Assembly (NCBI GenBank): GCA_964446835.1
Contig: CAYUQT010000001.1
Coordinates: 124,001-188,000 of the forward strand
DNA length: 64,000 nt
Reading direction: 5' to 3'
Origin: CAYUQT01 sp964446835
Lineage (GTDB): Bacteria; Planctomycetota; Phycisphaerae; UBA1845; JAFGLZ01
The notes below the pieces were generated by a model that saw only the letters and a program-made list of their open reading frames with translations, did no database searches and was not told the origin of the DNA. Below are positions 51,312 through 61,427 of this stretch, piece after piece. The position numbers and the translations under genes are program-made. Every line of letters starts with the position of its first letter. Within the stretch, counting starts at the first letter, position 1.

Positions 51312-54215
51312 ATGGCAGAGAAGAAGAGCTACAAAGACACGATCCTGGTCCCGAAAACCGACTTCCCGATGAAGGGCGACCTGTTGAATCTCGAGCCCCG
51401 CATGCAGAAGCGGTGGGCCGAAATGGACATCTACGCCAAGATCCGACAGTCGCGTGCCGACCGCCCCAAGCGCGTCCTGCACGACGGTCCGCCCTACGCC
51501 ACGGGCGACCTGCATGTCGGCACCGGCATGAACAAAGTCCTCAAGGACTTCATCGTCCGCTACTGGACCATGCGCGGTTACGATTCGCCCTATCTGCCCG
51601 GCTGGGACTGCCACGGCCTGCCCATCGAGCATCGTGTCGCCACCGAACTGGGCGAAAAGTTCCGGCAACTGCCCGTGGCCGACGTCCGTAAACGCTGCCT
51701 CGACTACGCGATGAAGTTCATGAACCGCAACCGCGAGGAGTTCATGCGGCTCGGCATCTTCGGCGAGTGGTCGACGCCCTATCTGACAATCAACCCGAGC
51801 TACGAGGCCGGCGTGATCGACGTGTTTGCCCAACTGGTCGAGCGGGGATACATCTACCGAGCCCTGCGCCCCATCCACTGGTGCATGACCTGCGAAACTG
51901 CCCTGGCCGAGGCGGAGCTCGACTACAGCAGTTCGAAGAGCCCGAGCGTCTACGTGGCGTTTCCGCTCGTCGACGACATGGGCGACCTGTTGCCCGCCGC
52001 CAAGGGCAAGCCCGTCGACATCCTGATCTGGACGACCACCCCCTGGACGCTGCCGGCCAACCTGGCCATCGCCGTCCACCCCGACCTGAACTACCGCCTG
52101 ATCCGCTACGTCCATAAGGGCAAAGAGCGGTACGGCCTGATGGCCGACGGTCCGCGAACCCGGAAGATTGAAGACGACGAAGGCAAGATCGTCCAGGAAT
52201 TCAACGAGGAACTCCTCGACTACGTCATGGAGAAGTGCGGCATCACGCAATTCGAGCGGCTCGATCAGGTTGCCGGCCGCAAGCTCGAAGGCCGGCGATA
52301 CCGGCACGTCTTCATCGACCGCGTGTCCCCAATCGTCCTGGCCGACTATGTGACCATCAGCGACGGAACCGGCTGCGTCCATACGGCCCCCGGGCACGGT
52401 GCCGAAGACTTCCACACGGGTCGCAAGTACGGCCTCGATGCCTACAGCCCCGTTGACAACCAGGGCCGCCTGACCAAAGAGGTGCCCCTCTTCGCCGGCA
52501 TGAAGGTCTTCGATGCCGATCCGAAGATCGTCGAGCACCTCGACACGATCGGTGCCCTGCTGACAACCGAGGAGTACCCGCACCGATACCCGCACTGCTG
52601 GCGATGCCACGAACCCGTCATCTTCCGGGCCACCACGCAGTGGTTCGTCAGTGTGGAACACAAGGAACTGCGACGCGAGTTGCTTGATTCCATCCAGAAC
52701 GTCCGGTGGGTGCCCGACTGGGGTATCCGCCGGATCCGAGGCATGATCGAAAACCGCCCCGACTGGTGCATCAGCCGCCAGCGGGCCTGGGGCGTGCCCA
52801 TCCCTGGGTTCCACTGCAAAGACTGCGGCCAGACCCTGCTCGACGCCGGCGTCATCCGATACGTCCGCGATCTGTTCGCCAAGCATGGAGCCGACTACTG
52901 GTTCACACGCGAACCGGCCGATCTGCTGCCGAGCGGCACCCGTTGTAGCAAGTGCTCCGGCTCGAGCTTCGAGAAAGAAGACGACATCTTCGATGTCTGG
53001 TTCGAAAGCGGCTGTTCGCACCGCTCGGTGCTCAAGGAAAACACCCACCTGACCTGGCCGGCCGAGATGTACCTCGAAGGCAGCGACCAGCACCGCGGAT
53101 GGTTCCAGGTCAGTCTGATCACGGGAATGGCCGCCTACGATCGCCCCCCCTTCCACACCGTCGTCACCCACGGTTTCGTGGTCGACCAGCAGGGCAACAA
53201 GATGTCCAAGAGCCGGGGCAACTTCGTCTCGGTCGGCGATGCGATTCAGAAGGTCGGCGCCGAACTCCTGCGCCTCTGGGTCAGCAGTATCAACTATCAG
53301 GACGACATCCCCACCGGCATCGACCTGATGAAGCAGATGGCGGACGAGTACCGCCGCATCCGCAACACGTTCCGCATTCTGCTGGGCAACCTGTTCGACT
53401 TCGACCCGCAGGTCCATCACCGGGGCACCAAGAAGCTCGAACCGATCGACACGTGGATCCTCACCGAGCTGCGCAGGCTGACGGAGCGATGCCTCAAGGC
53501 GTACGAAGACTACGCCTTCCACCGCGTGTTCTCGGCCATCCACAATTTCTGCGCGATCGAGCTCTCCAGCATCTATGTCGACGTGCTCAAGGATCACATG
53601 TATTGCGACCCGGCCGACTCGCCCCGCCGGCGATCGAGCCAGTCGGCCATGTACGAGATCCTGACGGCCATGGCGCGCCTCCTCGCCCCCATTCTGGTCC
53701 ATACCACCGAAGAGGTGTGGGACTATCTGCCGGGCAAACGCGGCCTGCCGAGCGTCCACTTTGCGATGATGCCCGAACCGGATCACTATCCCGGCGATGA
53801 GGCCTTCGAGTCCGACTGGGCCGAGCTGCTCAAGGTCCGCGAGGCGATCCTGCCGCAGATTCAGCAGATCCGCTACGACAAGAAGAAGCACACGCCCCAG
53901 GACATCCTCGATCGTGGGCTGGTCGGCAGCAGCCAGGAGGTCGAAGTCCGCCTGCGAACCTCCGACGCACGTCTGAAAGGGCTGATCGAACGGCGCCGTC
54001 AGCAGCTCGAACTGCTGATGATCGTCTCGGGCATCGAGGTTACCGACGACAGCACCGTTGGTACCCCCGCAACAGGCATCGAGAATCTCTTCGTCGAAGT
54101 CCGGCGAAGCAAGAGACACCGATGCGAACGTTGCTGGAACTACCGCGAGAGCGTTGGCAAGCTCCCGTCAACACCCGACCTGTGCGACCGATGCGCCGCG
54201 GTAGCCGGCCACTGA
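51312..54215 (+). CDS. ileS: Isoleucine--tRNA ligase
   Basis: 967 residues, a full-length bacterial-type IleRS. The ATP signature appears as HVGT (in GDLHVGTGMNK) rather than HIGH. KMSKS is intact (GNKMSKSRGN), and the editing domain has TTTPWTLPANLAIAV. A C-terminal zinc ribbon (RCERCWNYR... CDRC) is present. The frame runs back to 51177, but the ATG at 51312 starts at the conserved N-terminus and has AGG seven bases upstream. A strong terminator follows. I looked for a T-box in the 127-base leader and saw no consensus. Confidence 0.97.
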   Translation: MAEKKSYKDTILVPKTDFPMKGDLLNLEPRMQKRWAEMDIYAKIRQSRADRPKRVLHDGPPYATGDLHVGTGMNKVLKDFIVRYWTMRGYDSPYLPGWDCHGLPIEHRVATELGEKFRQLPVADVRKRCLDYAMKFMNRNREEFMRLGIFGEWSTPYLTINPSYEAGVIDVFAQLVERGYIYRALRPIHWCMTCETALAEAELDYSSSKSPSVYVAFPLVDDMGDLLPAAKGKPVDILIWTTTPWTLPANLAIAVHPDLNYRLIRYVHKGKERYGLMADGPRTRKIEDDEGKIVQEFNEELLDYVMEKCGITQFERLDQVAGRKLEGRRYRHVFIDRVSPIVLADYVTISDGTGCVHTAPGHGAEDFHTGRKYGLDAYSPVDNQGRLTKEVPLFAGMKVFDADPKIVEHLDTIGALLTTEEYPHRYPHCWRCHEPVIFRATTQWFVSVEHKELRRELLDSIQNVRWVPDWGIRRIRGMIENRPDWCISRQRAWGVPIPGFHCKDCGQTLLDAGVIRYVRDLFAKHGADYWFTREPADLLPSGTRCSKCSGSSFEKEDDIFDVWFESGCSHRSVLKENTHLTWPAEMYLEGSDQHRGWFQVSLITGMAAYDRPPFHTVVTHGFVVDQQGNKMSKSRGNFVSVGDAIQKVGAELLRLWVSSINYQDDIPTGIDLMKQMADEYRRIRNTFRILLGNLFDFDPQVHHRGTKKLEPIDTWILTELRRLTERCLKAYEDYAFHRVFSAIHNFCAIELSSIYVDVLKDHMYCDPADSPRRRSSQSAMYEILTAMARLLAPILVHTTEEVWDYLPGKRGLPSVHFAMMPEPDHYPGDEAFESDWAELLKVREAILPQIQQIRYDKKKHTPQDILDRGLVGSSQEVEVRLRTSDARLKGLIERRRQQLELLMIVSGIEVTDDSTVGTPATGIENLFVEVRRSKRHRCERCWNYRESVGKLPSTPDLCDRCAAVAGH

Positions 54216-54275
54216 CATCGAAGGGATCCTTCAAGCCCCACGGGATCGGGAATCATACGAAGAGAAGGCAAACCC

Positions 54276-54315
54276 GGCAGAGGCGGAAATCAATTCGCCT
54301 CTGCCTCTTTGTTCT
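54276..54315 (+). terminator. Rho-independent terminator of ileS
   Basis: GGCAGAGGCG at 54276-54285 pairs perfectly with CGCCTCTGCC at 54296-54305 (10 bp, 10-base loop), followed by TCTTTGTTCTTG. The right arm is also coding sequence for the end of the convergent radical SAM gene. Confidence 0.75.
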
Positions 54316-55348
54316 TGTCGGCCCCTTCTGCGCCTTCGGCGGCCGCACCCCTCTCAGATCGTGGCGCACGCCGTGGGATGGCGGGGGCGCTGAATTCCGA
54401 ACAGCTCCGGCACAGCTTGGGCGGATGACCCTCAACCGTTCGACGGAGCAGATCGGCGTAGACGCGGCCGCTGATGATCTCGGCGAGGGTCTGCTCGTTC
54501 ACGTTTCCGATCACCAGATCGCACGGATCGCCCCCGAAAATACTGACACAGCAGGGCATGACCTGTCCGCTGGTCAGGACATTGAGATTCCCTCGCCAGA
54601 GTTCCAGGCAGATACGCGTGTTGTCGTTTCCGTTAAACCGAAAGACGGGACTGACCTTGATGTTGTCAACCAATCCGGCCCACTGGCGATGGACGTCGGC
54701 GATCTTCTCGGCGTTCTTCTCGTGTGCCACCAGGGCAATCTTGACCTCGAGCTCCGGGCGCTTTCGATCGACCAGCGAACGGATGTTCTCGCGGATCTCT
54801 TCGAGATCGATCCCGCGAACCTCGCGAGCCGTTTCAGCGTCGGTCTCGACCGAAACGTTGACCACCGCCAGATGCGTCCGGGCGATCGCTTCGAGCCGTT
54901 CGCCCTTGAGCAGCGTACCGTTGGTGGCCAGTACCACCCGCACACCGGCCTCGTGGGCATAGTCGATCATCCGCGGCAGTTCGTCGTGCAACAGCGGCTC
55001 GCCGGCAAGGCTGAACGTCACCGATTCAACCGACGACGGCATGTGGTCGACGATCCGGGCGAAGGTGTCCCACGGCATCCGAGGCGGACGAATCTTGCGA
55101 TAGGGGATAACACCGTAGCAGGTCTTGCAGCGAAGGTTGCACCCGTACACCGGCTCGATCACGATCGACGTGACGCCCGCGATCCGCGGGATGCCCCTCC
55201 AGTAATGAAGCAGGTTTCGGGCCGTCAGATAAACGGTCCGGGGACGCTGCATCTTCTCGAACATCCAGTCGGCATGATCGCTGTTGCCGAAGACAATTCG
55301 AGAAACCAGCTTGTAGGTGGTTCGTAATACGCGTCCGGACAATCGCAT
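54290..55348 (-). CDS. Radical SAM/SPASM-domain protein
   Basis: 352 residues. The radical-SAM cluster CNLRCKTCYG is near residue 75. GEPLLHDELPRMIDY and TNGTLLKGERL follow in the usual order. Cysteines of a SPASM-type auxiliary cluster appear later (ICLELWRG, MPCCVSIFGGDPC, LCRSCSEF). Such proteins often mature peptides or act in cofactor assembly; no peptide substrate gene is visible nearby. The ATG at 55348 has AGGGGA six bases upstream; the frame from 55429 is not preferred. Its last residues (KNKEAEAN) are encoded by the ileS terminator. Confidence 0.85.
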   Translation of the reverse strand: MRLSGRVLRTTYKLVSRIVFGNSDHADWMFEKMQRPRTVYLTARNLLHYWRGIPRIAGVTSIVIEPVYGCNLRCKTCYGVIPYRKIRPPRMPWDTFARIVDHMPSSVESVTFSLAGEPLLHDELPRMIDYAHEAGVRVVLATNGTLLKGERLEAIARTHLAVVNVSVETDAETAREVRGIDLEEIRENIRSLVDRKRPELEVKIALVAHEKNAEKIADVHRQWAGLVDNIKVSPVFRFNGNDNTRICLELWRGNLNVLTSGQVMPCCVSIFGGDPCDLVIGNVNEQTLAEIISGRVYADLLRRTVEGHPPKLCRSCSEFSAPAIPRRAPRSERGAAAEGAEGADKNKEAEAN

Positions 55349-55450
55349 ACGGATCCCCTGCCTGCGGGATCTTGAGGATTCTACATCCTCAGTCAATAGT
55401 AGTATAATTTGGGAGAGAAGGTGGGGCAACTCAGCGAGGTAAACTCACCC

Positions 55451-56341
55451 ATGGGGTGGCGCGATCGATCGTATGTCGGAGAAGGCTATGGCGGCGATGC
55501 CTGGAGCGGCAGCACGGGCATCGGATTGTCCAGGCCGACCTATGTCGTCACGATCCTGCTGATCGCCAATTTCGCCGTCTTTCTCCTCACGGTTATCCCC
55601 AACTCTCTCGGTGCATTCCTGGCCCAGTACGGCCTGATGACGGTCTGGGGGCACCATGGCGGCGTCCTCACCGGACAGGTCTGGCGGCTGGTGACCTACC
55701 AATACCTCCACGACTCATCGACCCCCTTCCATCTGCTCTACAATATGTTGGGTCTGTACTTCTTCGGCCCCGTCCTGGAATCGCGGTGGGGCTCGCGCCG
55801 GTTCTTCGGATTCTATACCGCCTGCGGTGTCGCCGGAGGCTTGTTCTTCACCTTGATGGTGATTCTCGGCGTCTTCGGTGATGCTCGAATGGTCGGGGCA
55901 TCGGGATGCGTATTGGGCCTTCTGGCGGCCTGCGCGGTGATGTTCCCCCAGATGGTGATCATCCTGCTGTTCTTCCCCGTGCCGATCCGGATGGCCGCAC
56001 TGTTGCTCGTGGTGGTCTATGTCCTGAGCATCCTGACCTCCATCACCCAGGGCGGCGGAAACGCCGGAGGCGACTCGGCCCACCTGGGCGGAATGGCGTT
56101 CGGTGCCGCGTGGTGCCTCTGGGGCGGTGTCGATTGGCTCGATCGGATCCGCCAGCGGCGGACTCAGGGCGCCTGGCAACGAAAGCTCCGAAAGGAACAG
56201 GACCTCCAGCGAGAGGTCGATCGAATCCTCGTCAAGGTCCACGACCATGGGATACAGTCGCTGAGTTCCCGCGAGAAGAAAACGCTGGCCGACGCCACGA
56301 CCGCTGAGCGCGAGAAGGAACGGCGGATCCGTCGCATGTGA
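55451..56341 (+). CDS. Rhomboid-family intramembrane serine protease
   Basis: 296 residues with six or more membrane helices. The catalytic pair is present: Ser151 in GASG and His211 in HLGG, plus HLLYN (His94, Asn98). It cleaves membrane-anchored substrates, which are unknown here. The C-terminal 65 residues are a charged helical tail (LDRIRQRRTQ...). A TATAAT at 55403-55408 lies about 43 bases before the ATG at 55451, but no -35 fits well. The ATG was chosen over in-frame TTG 55409, which starts inside that -10. Confidence 0.88.
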   Translation: MGWRDRSYVGEGYGGDAWSGSTGIGLSRPTYVVTILLIANFAVFLLTVIPNSLGAFLAQYGLMTVWGHHGGVLTGQVWRLVTYQYLHDSSTPFHLLYNMLGLYFFGPVLESRWGSRRFFGFYTACGVAGGLFFTLMVILGVFGDARMVGASGCVLGLLAACAVMFPQMVIILLFFPVPIRMAALLLVVVYVLSILTSITQGGGNAGGDSAHLGGMAFGAAWCLWGGVDWLDRIRQRRTQGAWQRKLRKEQDLQREVDRILVKVHDHGIQSLSSREKKTLADATTAEREKERRIRRM

Positions 56342-56363
56342 CTCAGAAGGGCTGCCGAGACTC

Positions 56364-57500
56364 ATGACACGCTTGCGTCGATTCGGGTTCAGAGTCACAG
56401 CATTGGCGATGGCGATGCTTGTCACCTTCGGAACGATCGAAATCACACATCGCCTGACGACCGGGGTCAAGAACCAGCACGACGCAGACCGTTCGCCTTC
56501 CAAGGCGCCTGCACGTTTCCTGAACGCGGGAAGGGACTTGGCTGGCGGCCCCTCCGAAACCCTTAAGGGCGTGACAATCGCCTTCCTGGGCGATTCCTGG
56601 ACCTACGGGTCAGGCGTCACCCCCGATGAGACGTTCGTTCGGAAGGCGGATGTGTGGCTGAACGCCAGAAGCCGCGGGCAATTCAAGACCATCAACCTGG
56701 GGGCCCCCGGTGCCGATACCATCCAGGAGTGGGCAATCTACAATCGGGCCAGGGATCAGATACGTCCTCGTGTGCTCGTCCAGGTTCTCACGCCGAACGA
56801 CATGGACGTCGATCTCTACCTGAATGCGAACCCCGTGCTCGATTCGTTCTTCGCACGAACCTCCCTGTTGGCGCACTTCAAGTCCCTTCAGCGCGTCGAA
56901 GCAACGATCCGAGGTATCAAAGCCGCGCAAGCCATCACCGACTATTTTCGCGGGGGAGCAACCCCCGCATCGCGAGAGCGATCCTGGCGAATCATCTCGG
57001 ACGGCATTGCGTCCACCAAAAGCCTCGTTGAAGAAGCGGGCGGAGTCCATGTCCTGGTCCGATGTCCCAGACTGACCAGCCTGAAAGACTACCCCTTGAG
57101 AGAAGTACATCAGCGAACTGGAGAAATCGCTGCCCGACTCGGAATACCCTACCTCGATCTTCTCGAGCCCTTCCTGAGCAGACAGGACACGAAGTGGGTT
57201 CTGCCTGATGATGAGCACCCCAACGCCGCAGGACATGCCTTGATAGGCGAACATATCGCGGAGTTCCTCTGGAGATCCGTGCTGCCTGCCATCCCTCCGG
57301 TCCCGTCCACTGCCGCATCACAACCCCGACCACCTCACGTTACCCTGACCGCAGAGATGCGGTGGTTTCGACACGTCCTCGTCCTGGACCCCACATGCAG
57401 AAGCGCCTTGCTGGGCCTGGAGAACTGTCTCAGACAACAGGGCATCATTCCACAACCTGGCATTCACCCCCCAAACAACCCCACTTCTCCATCTCGGTGA
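56364..57500 (+). CDS. SGNH/GDSL-family hydrolase, membrane-anchored
   Basis: 378 residues. An N-terminal hydrophobic segment (residues 8-25) anchors or exports it. The SGNH blocks are FLGDSWTYGSG with Ser78, TINLGAPGADT with Gly, LTPNDMDVD with Asn, and DDEHPNAAGH with the Asp-x-x-His pair. Such enzymes often add or remove acetyl groups on sugars. The last 70 residues are a Pro-rich extension with no recognised domain. Confidence 0.82.
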   Translation: MTRLRRFGFRVTALAMAMLVTFGTIEITHRLTTGVKNQHDADRSPSKAPARFLNAGRDLAGGPSETLKGVTIAFLGDSWTYGSGVTPDETFVRKADVWLNARSRGQFKTINLGAPGADTIQEWAIYNRARDQIRPRVLVQVLTPNDMDVDLYLNANPVLDSFFARTSLLAHFKSLQRVEATIRGIKAAQAITDYFRGGATPASRERSWRIISDGIASTKSLVEEAGGVHVLVRCPRLTSLKDYPLREVHQRTGEIAARLGIPYLDLLEPFLSRQDTKWVLPDDEHPNAAGHALIGEHIAEFLWRSVLPAIPPVPSTAASQPRPPHVTLTAEMRWFRHVLVLDPTCRSALLGLENCLRQQGIIPQPGIHPPNNPTSPSR

Positions 57501-57599
57501 GGCCGAATGAATTCCCATCTCGACCCCCTCCGAAAGTGTTGCGTCCCCCAACCCCTGTGCGTGTATCATGGGTGCCGTTCCGCTTAGGAGAGAACCAAT

Positions 57600-59933
57600 A
57601 TGGCCGGCATAGCTCGAACCCTTGTGGCGGTTGCGGTGGTCTGGACGGGAATGGCAAGCCTCTCAAAAGCCGAAACCACCCCCTCACCTCTCTGCGTCCT
57701 CGTGCTCAGCGGACAGAACAACCATGACTGGAAGCAAACCACGCCCCCGCTGCGAAAGATGCTCACCGACAGCAAGCGATTCGCCGTCGATGTGACGGAT
57801 GACCCCACCACAATCAACCCCGCCGACCTCGACCGATACGACGTGATCGTCAGCAATTGGACGAACTGGCCGGAGCACCAGAATCGCATCTGGCCGGCAC
57901 CCGTCGAACAGGCCATTCAGGACTTCGTCGCTGGCGGAAAGGGGTTCGCCCTGTTCCACGCCGCCGGCACACCCTTCCAGAACTGGCCCGAATACCAGCA
58001 GATCGTCGGATCGACGTGGGACCTCGCCACGACGGGGCACGGGGCAATCCACACGTTCAAGGTCACCATCGCCGATCGATCGCACCCCATCACCCGCGGT
58101 ATGGGCGACTTCGACATCCGCGACGAACTGTGGCATCGCACGCGCAAGCAGCCGAATATCCAAGTGCTCTGCAAGGCCTTCTCCTCGAAGGAATCCCAAG
58201 GCTCCGGAGAATTCGAGGTCGTTGCGCACTGCCAACCCTTCGGCAAGGGACGATGCTTCAACCTCGTCCTGGGGCACGATGCCGAAACCATGCAGAACCC
58301 CAACTGGCAGGCCCTGATGCTCCGCGGAATCGAGTGGGCCGCCACCGGCAAAGTCACCCTGCCGGCCCCCCCGCCGACACCGGGAGTCTCCGCGGCAATT
58401 GACCCGACCAAGGTCGATTTCGACGCCGAACTGAAAACCGCCGTGAAATGCGAGTTCGGCCAGCCCCGTGCCGCCCTCCTTCGTGTGGAAGCCGTCGTGG
58501 TCTCGTCGCCCAGCCGGCCTGAACAGCACCGGCAGATCCTCGACAAGCTGACGGCCGCCCTGACCTCCGCCGCCACCGTCGAGGGCAAGAAGTTCCTCTG
58601 CCGACAGATCGGCCTGATCGGAACAGCGGCGCAGGTGCCGGCCCTCGCGCCACTCCTGGCAGACAAAGACCTCTCGATGGCCGCCAGATCGGCTCTCCAG
58701 GCGATCCCAGGCGATGAGGCCTCGACCGCCCTTCGAATCACGCTGGAACGATCGAAGGGGTTGGACGCGGCCGGCCTGATCAACACACTGGGCGAGCGTC
58801 GCGACAAGGCCTCTGTCCCCGCCATCGCACGGTTCCTGAGTGAGCCCGACACGATTCCGGCCGGTGCGGCGATCGATGCCCTCGGCAAGATCGCCGACAG
58901 CGAATCCCTCGACGCCCTGACAAAGGCCCACCCGAAACTGGCCGGCTCTCTCCTTTCGCCGTGGTGCGATGCCATGCTCAAGTGTGCCGAATCCCTGGCC
59001 AGTTCGGGCAACGCCGCGAAAGCGGCTGCGATCTACCAAACCCTGTGCGCCGCCGACAAGCCCAAGCACGTGCGAATCGCGGCGTTCCCTCGAATGATCG
59101 CCCTCAAGGGCGGCGATGCCGAAACCCAGGTCGTCGGCGCCCTGGCAGGTCCCGATGCCGTGCTGAGAACCGCAGCCCTTCGGTGCGTCCCCACCACCGG
59201 ATCGCCCGAACAGTTGAAGCAATCCCTTCAGACGCTGTCCAAGGCCGTCACGACCAGCCACGTCGTCGCCGCCAGGAAGGATGTCCTGACCTGTCTCGGC
59301 AGCCTCCATACCCTCGATGCGATGCGGTTCGCCATGGGCTATCTCAAGGACACCGCCTTGGGCGATGCCGCGGCCTCCGCCGTTCTCGATATCGCGCCCG
59401 CCCTCCCCGCCTCGCAGCGCGATGCCACCCGCTCGGCCCTGAAGCAACTGCTGGCGGCCGGAACGTCGATGCAGATCCAGGCCCGCGTCTTCGCCGCACT
59501 GCTGAAGGTCGAACGCCCCGTGAACCTGGCAATCGGAGCCAAAGCCAACAGCCCGGACAACCTCGACAAGGACAATGCGGCCCACGGCGACCAGGCCGCC
59601 ATCGACGGGAACCCCCGAACGTACTGGGACGAAACCGACGGTCAGAACTTCTACTGTCTGAGGGTGACGCTCAAGGAGCCGAAGGACATTTCGGCTATCA
59701 GCATCCTGGGCTATGAGCATCATCAATACGCCCCGAAAGATTTCGAGATCGTCTGCGACGATCAGGTCGTCCAGAAGGTCGGCGGTGCGGTGTACCACAG
59801 CAACGAACTTGTCGTGGTCTTCCCGCAAACCCGATGCCAGACGCTCGAATTGCGGATCACCGGCTACTACGGGCAATCCCCCGCAATCCGGGAACTGGGT
59901 ATCTATGACGTTCGCGACTTTCTTTCGAAGTAG
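57600..59933 (+). CDS. Secreted ThuA-HEAT-discoidin protein
   Basis: 777 residues with a signal peptide (1-24). Residues 30-250 form a ThuA (trehalose utilisation) fold, with SGQNNHDWKQTTP, ALFHAAGTPFQNW and VLGHDAETMQNP. The middle (280-620) is HEAT/PBS-lyase-like helical repeats (KIADSESLDALTKAHP, LRTAALRCVPTTG). Residues 640-777 form an F5/8 type C carbohydrate-binding domain. This order is frequent in planctomycetes for polysaccharide work; the precise reaction is unknown. AGGAG lies nine bases upstream. The Gfo/Idh/MocA gene follows 90 bases later. Confidence 0.82.
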   Translation: MAGIARTLVAVAVVWTGMASLSKAETTPSPLCVLVLSGQNNHDWKQTTPPLRKMLTDSKRFAVDVTDDPTTINPADLDRYDVIVSNWTNWPEHQNRIWPAPVEQAIQDFVAGGKGFALFHAAGTPFQNWPEYQQIVGSTWDLATTGHGAIHTFKVTIADRSHPITRGMGDFDIRDELWHRTRKQPNIQVLCKAFSSKESQGSGEFEVVAHCQPFGKGRCFNLVLGHDAETMQNPNWQALMLRGIEWAATGKVTLPAPPPTPGVSAAIDPTKVDFDAELKTAVKCEFGQPRAALLRVEAVVVSSPSRPEQHRQILDKLTAALTSAATVEGKKFLCRQIGLIGTAAQVPALAPLLADKDLSMAARSALQAIPGDEASTALRITLERSKGLDAAGLINTLGERRDKASVPAIARFLSEPDTIPAGAAIDALGKIADSESLDALTKAHPKLAGSLLSPWCDAMLKCAESLASSGNAAKAAAIYQTLCAADKPKHVRIAAFPRMIALKGGDAETQVVGALAGPDAVLRTAALRCVPTTGSPEQLKQSLQTLSKAVTTSHVVAARKDVLTCLGSLHTLDAMRFAMGYLKDTALGDAAASAVLDIAPALPASQRDATRSALKQLLAAGTSMQIQARVFAALLKVERPVNLAIGAKANSPDNLDKDNAAHGDQAAIDGNPRTYWDETDGQNFYCLRVTLKEPKDISAISILGYEHHQYAPKDFEIVCDDQVVQKVGGAVYHSNELVVVFPQTRCQTLELRITGYYGQSPAIRELGIYDVRDFLSK

Positions 59934-60023
59934 GTGAAGCAGAGATCAAGCCGGGGTCACCGGCCATCCTGCGGATGTCGCAGGCACGTGCCGGATCCCC
60001 AAGCATCGTATTGGAGCCGCGTC

Positions 60024-61364
60024 ATGACACGGAGCACACTCACCCGAAGGGCAATGCTGAGAGAGTCGATCGGCCTGTTCGCCGCACCGTACGTCATCAC
60101 ATCGACGGCGCTGGGCAACGCCGATGTCCCTCCTGCCAGTGAGCGAATCGGCATCGGGCATATCGGCGTGGGCAACATGGGCTCGAACCTGCTCAACCAT
60201 TTTCTCGGTTTGAATGACTGTCAGAGTGTGGCCGTCTGTGATTGCTTCAGATCGCGGCGAGAGACCGCACAGAAGACCGTCAACAACCGCTATGCACAGC
60301 GGCCGGACGCCTCCGACTTCAAGGGCTGTGCCGCATATCGCGATTTCCGTGAACTCCTGGCCCGCCCCGACATCGACGCCGTCATCGTGGCAACGCCGGA
60401 CCACTGGCACGTACCGATCGCCCTGCACGCGGCTCGTGCAGGCAAGGACATGTACGTCGAGAAACCGCTGGGCATCAGCTTCGTTCACGATCGCACGCTT
60501 CGCGAGACGATCCAGCGCTACGGCCGGATCTTCCAATACGGCACGATGCAGCGGTCGTGGGCCCATTTCCGGCGGGCTTGTGAGCTGGTCCGAAATGGGC
60601 GCATCGGCAAGGTCCACACCGTCAACGTCTGGTGCCCCTCGGGTGAGGCCGGCGGATCGACCACACCCGCACCCGTGCCTGAAGACCTCGACTACGAGAT
60701 GTGGCTCGGTCCCGCCCCGCACGCCCCCTACACCTCCGATCGCTGTCAGCCCCGCGGCGCCTACTGGATCTCCGACTATGCCATCGGCTACATCGCCGGC
60801 TGGGGGGCCCACCCCCTCGACATCGCACAGTGGGGGCTCAACACCGACGACACCAGCCCCGTGGAATATGAAGGCAAAGGCGTCTTCCCGACCGAAGGGC
60901 TCTACGACACCGCCATGAGTTGGGACGTCAACTGCACCTATGCCAACGGGATCACGCTGCGATTCATGAGCCCCGACGTGGCCGCCCCGATCTCGAGACC
61001 GCGAAAGCTCCAGAACGACCTGGGCACGATGTTCGTCGGAGACAAGGGATGGATCGACGTCGATCGCAGCCGAATCTACGCCGACCCGCCGTCGCTGCTG
61101 GAGGAGATCATCGGCCCCGAGGAGATCCATCTCTACGAAACCAACGACAACAAGCAGAACCTGCTCGACTGCATGAGAACCCGAAAGCCGACCATCGTGC
61201 CGATCGAGACGGCGGTGCGATCCGACACGATCAGCCACCTGAGCGACATCGCCATGCGAACCGGACGGAAGATCAAGTGGGACCCGGCCAGGGAAGAGAT
61301 CATCGGCGATGAGGCCGCCTCGCGGATGCTCAGCCGCCCCATGCGAAGCCCCTGGAGGTTGTAA
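60024..61364 (+). CDS. Tat-exported Gfo/Idh/MocA oxidoreductase
   Basis: 446 residues with a twin-arginine-type N-terminus (TLTRRAMLRESIGLFAAPYV), so the enzyme is probably exported. The Rossmann motif GHIGVGNMGSNLLNHF, YVEKPLGISFVHD and the C-terminal Gfo fold are typical. The second half carries the WCPSGEAGGST insert seen in planctomycete GH109-like members. The sugar is unknown. The ATG at 60024 has GGAG eight bases upstream; the frame from 59934 is non-conserved. Confidence 0.88.
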   Translation: MTRSTLTRRAMLRESIGLFAAPYVITSTALGNADVPPASERIGIGHIGVGNMGSNLLNHFLGLNDCQSVAVCDCFRSRRETAQKTVNNRYAQRPDASDFKGCAAYRDFRELLARPDIDAVIVATPDHWHVPIALHAARAGKDMYVEKPLGISFVHDRTLRETIQRYGRIFQYGTMQRSWAHFRRACELVRNGRIGKVHTVNVWCPSGEAGGSTTPAPVPEDLDYEMWLGPAPHAPYTSDRCQPRGAYWISDYAIGYIAGWGAHPLDIAQWGLNTDDTSPVEYEGKGVFPTEGLYDTAMSWDVNCTYANGITLRFMSPDVAAPISRPRKLQNDLGTMFVGDKGWIDVDRSRIYADPPSLLEEIIGPEEIHLYETNDNKQNLLDCMRTRKPTIVPIETAVRSDTISHLSDIAMRTGRKIKWDPAREEIIGDEAASRMLSRPMRSPWRL

Positions 61365-61427
61365 CATTCGCTGAAGGACCGCCGCACATCCGGAATGCAA
61401 ACTCGGCGATCGACGTGCCTCGCCGCC

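Noticed and set aside
51306..54119. 937-residue frame opposite ileS
   Set aside because: Antisense shadow of a conserved gene, typical of GC-rich codon bias.
57684..59876. 730-residue frame opposite the ThuA gene
   Set aside because: Shadow frame; the plus-strand gene has a signal peptide and recognised domains.
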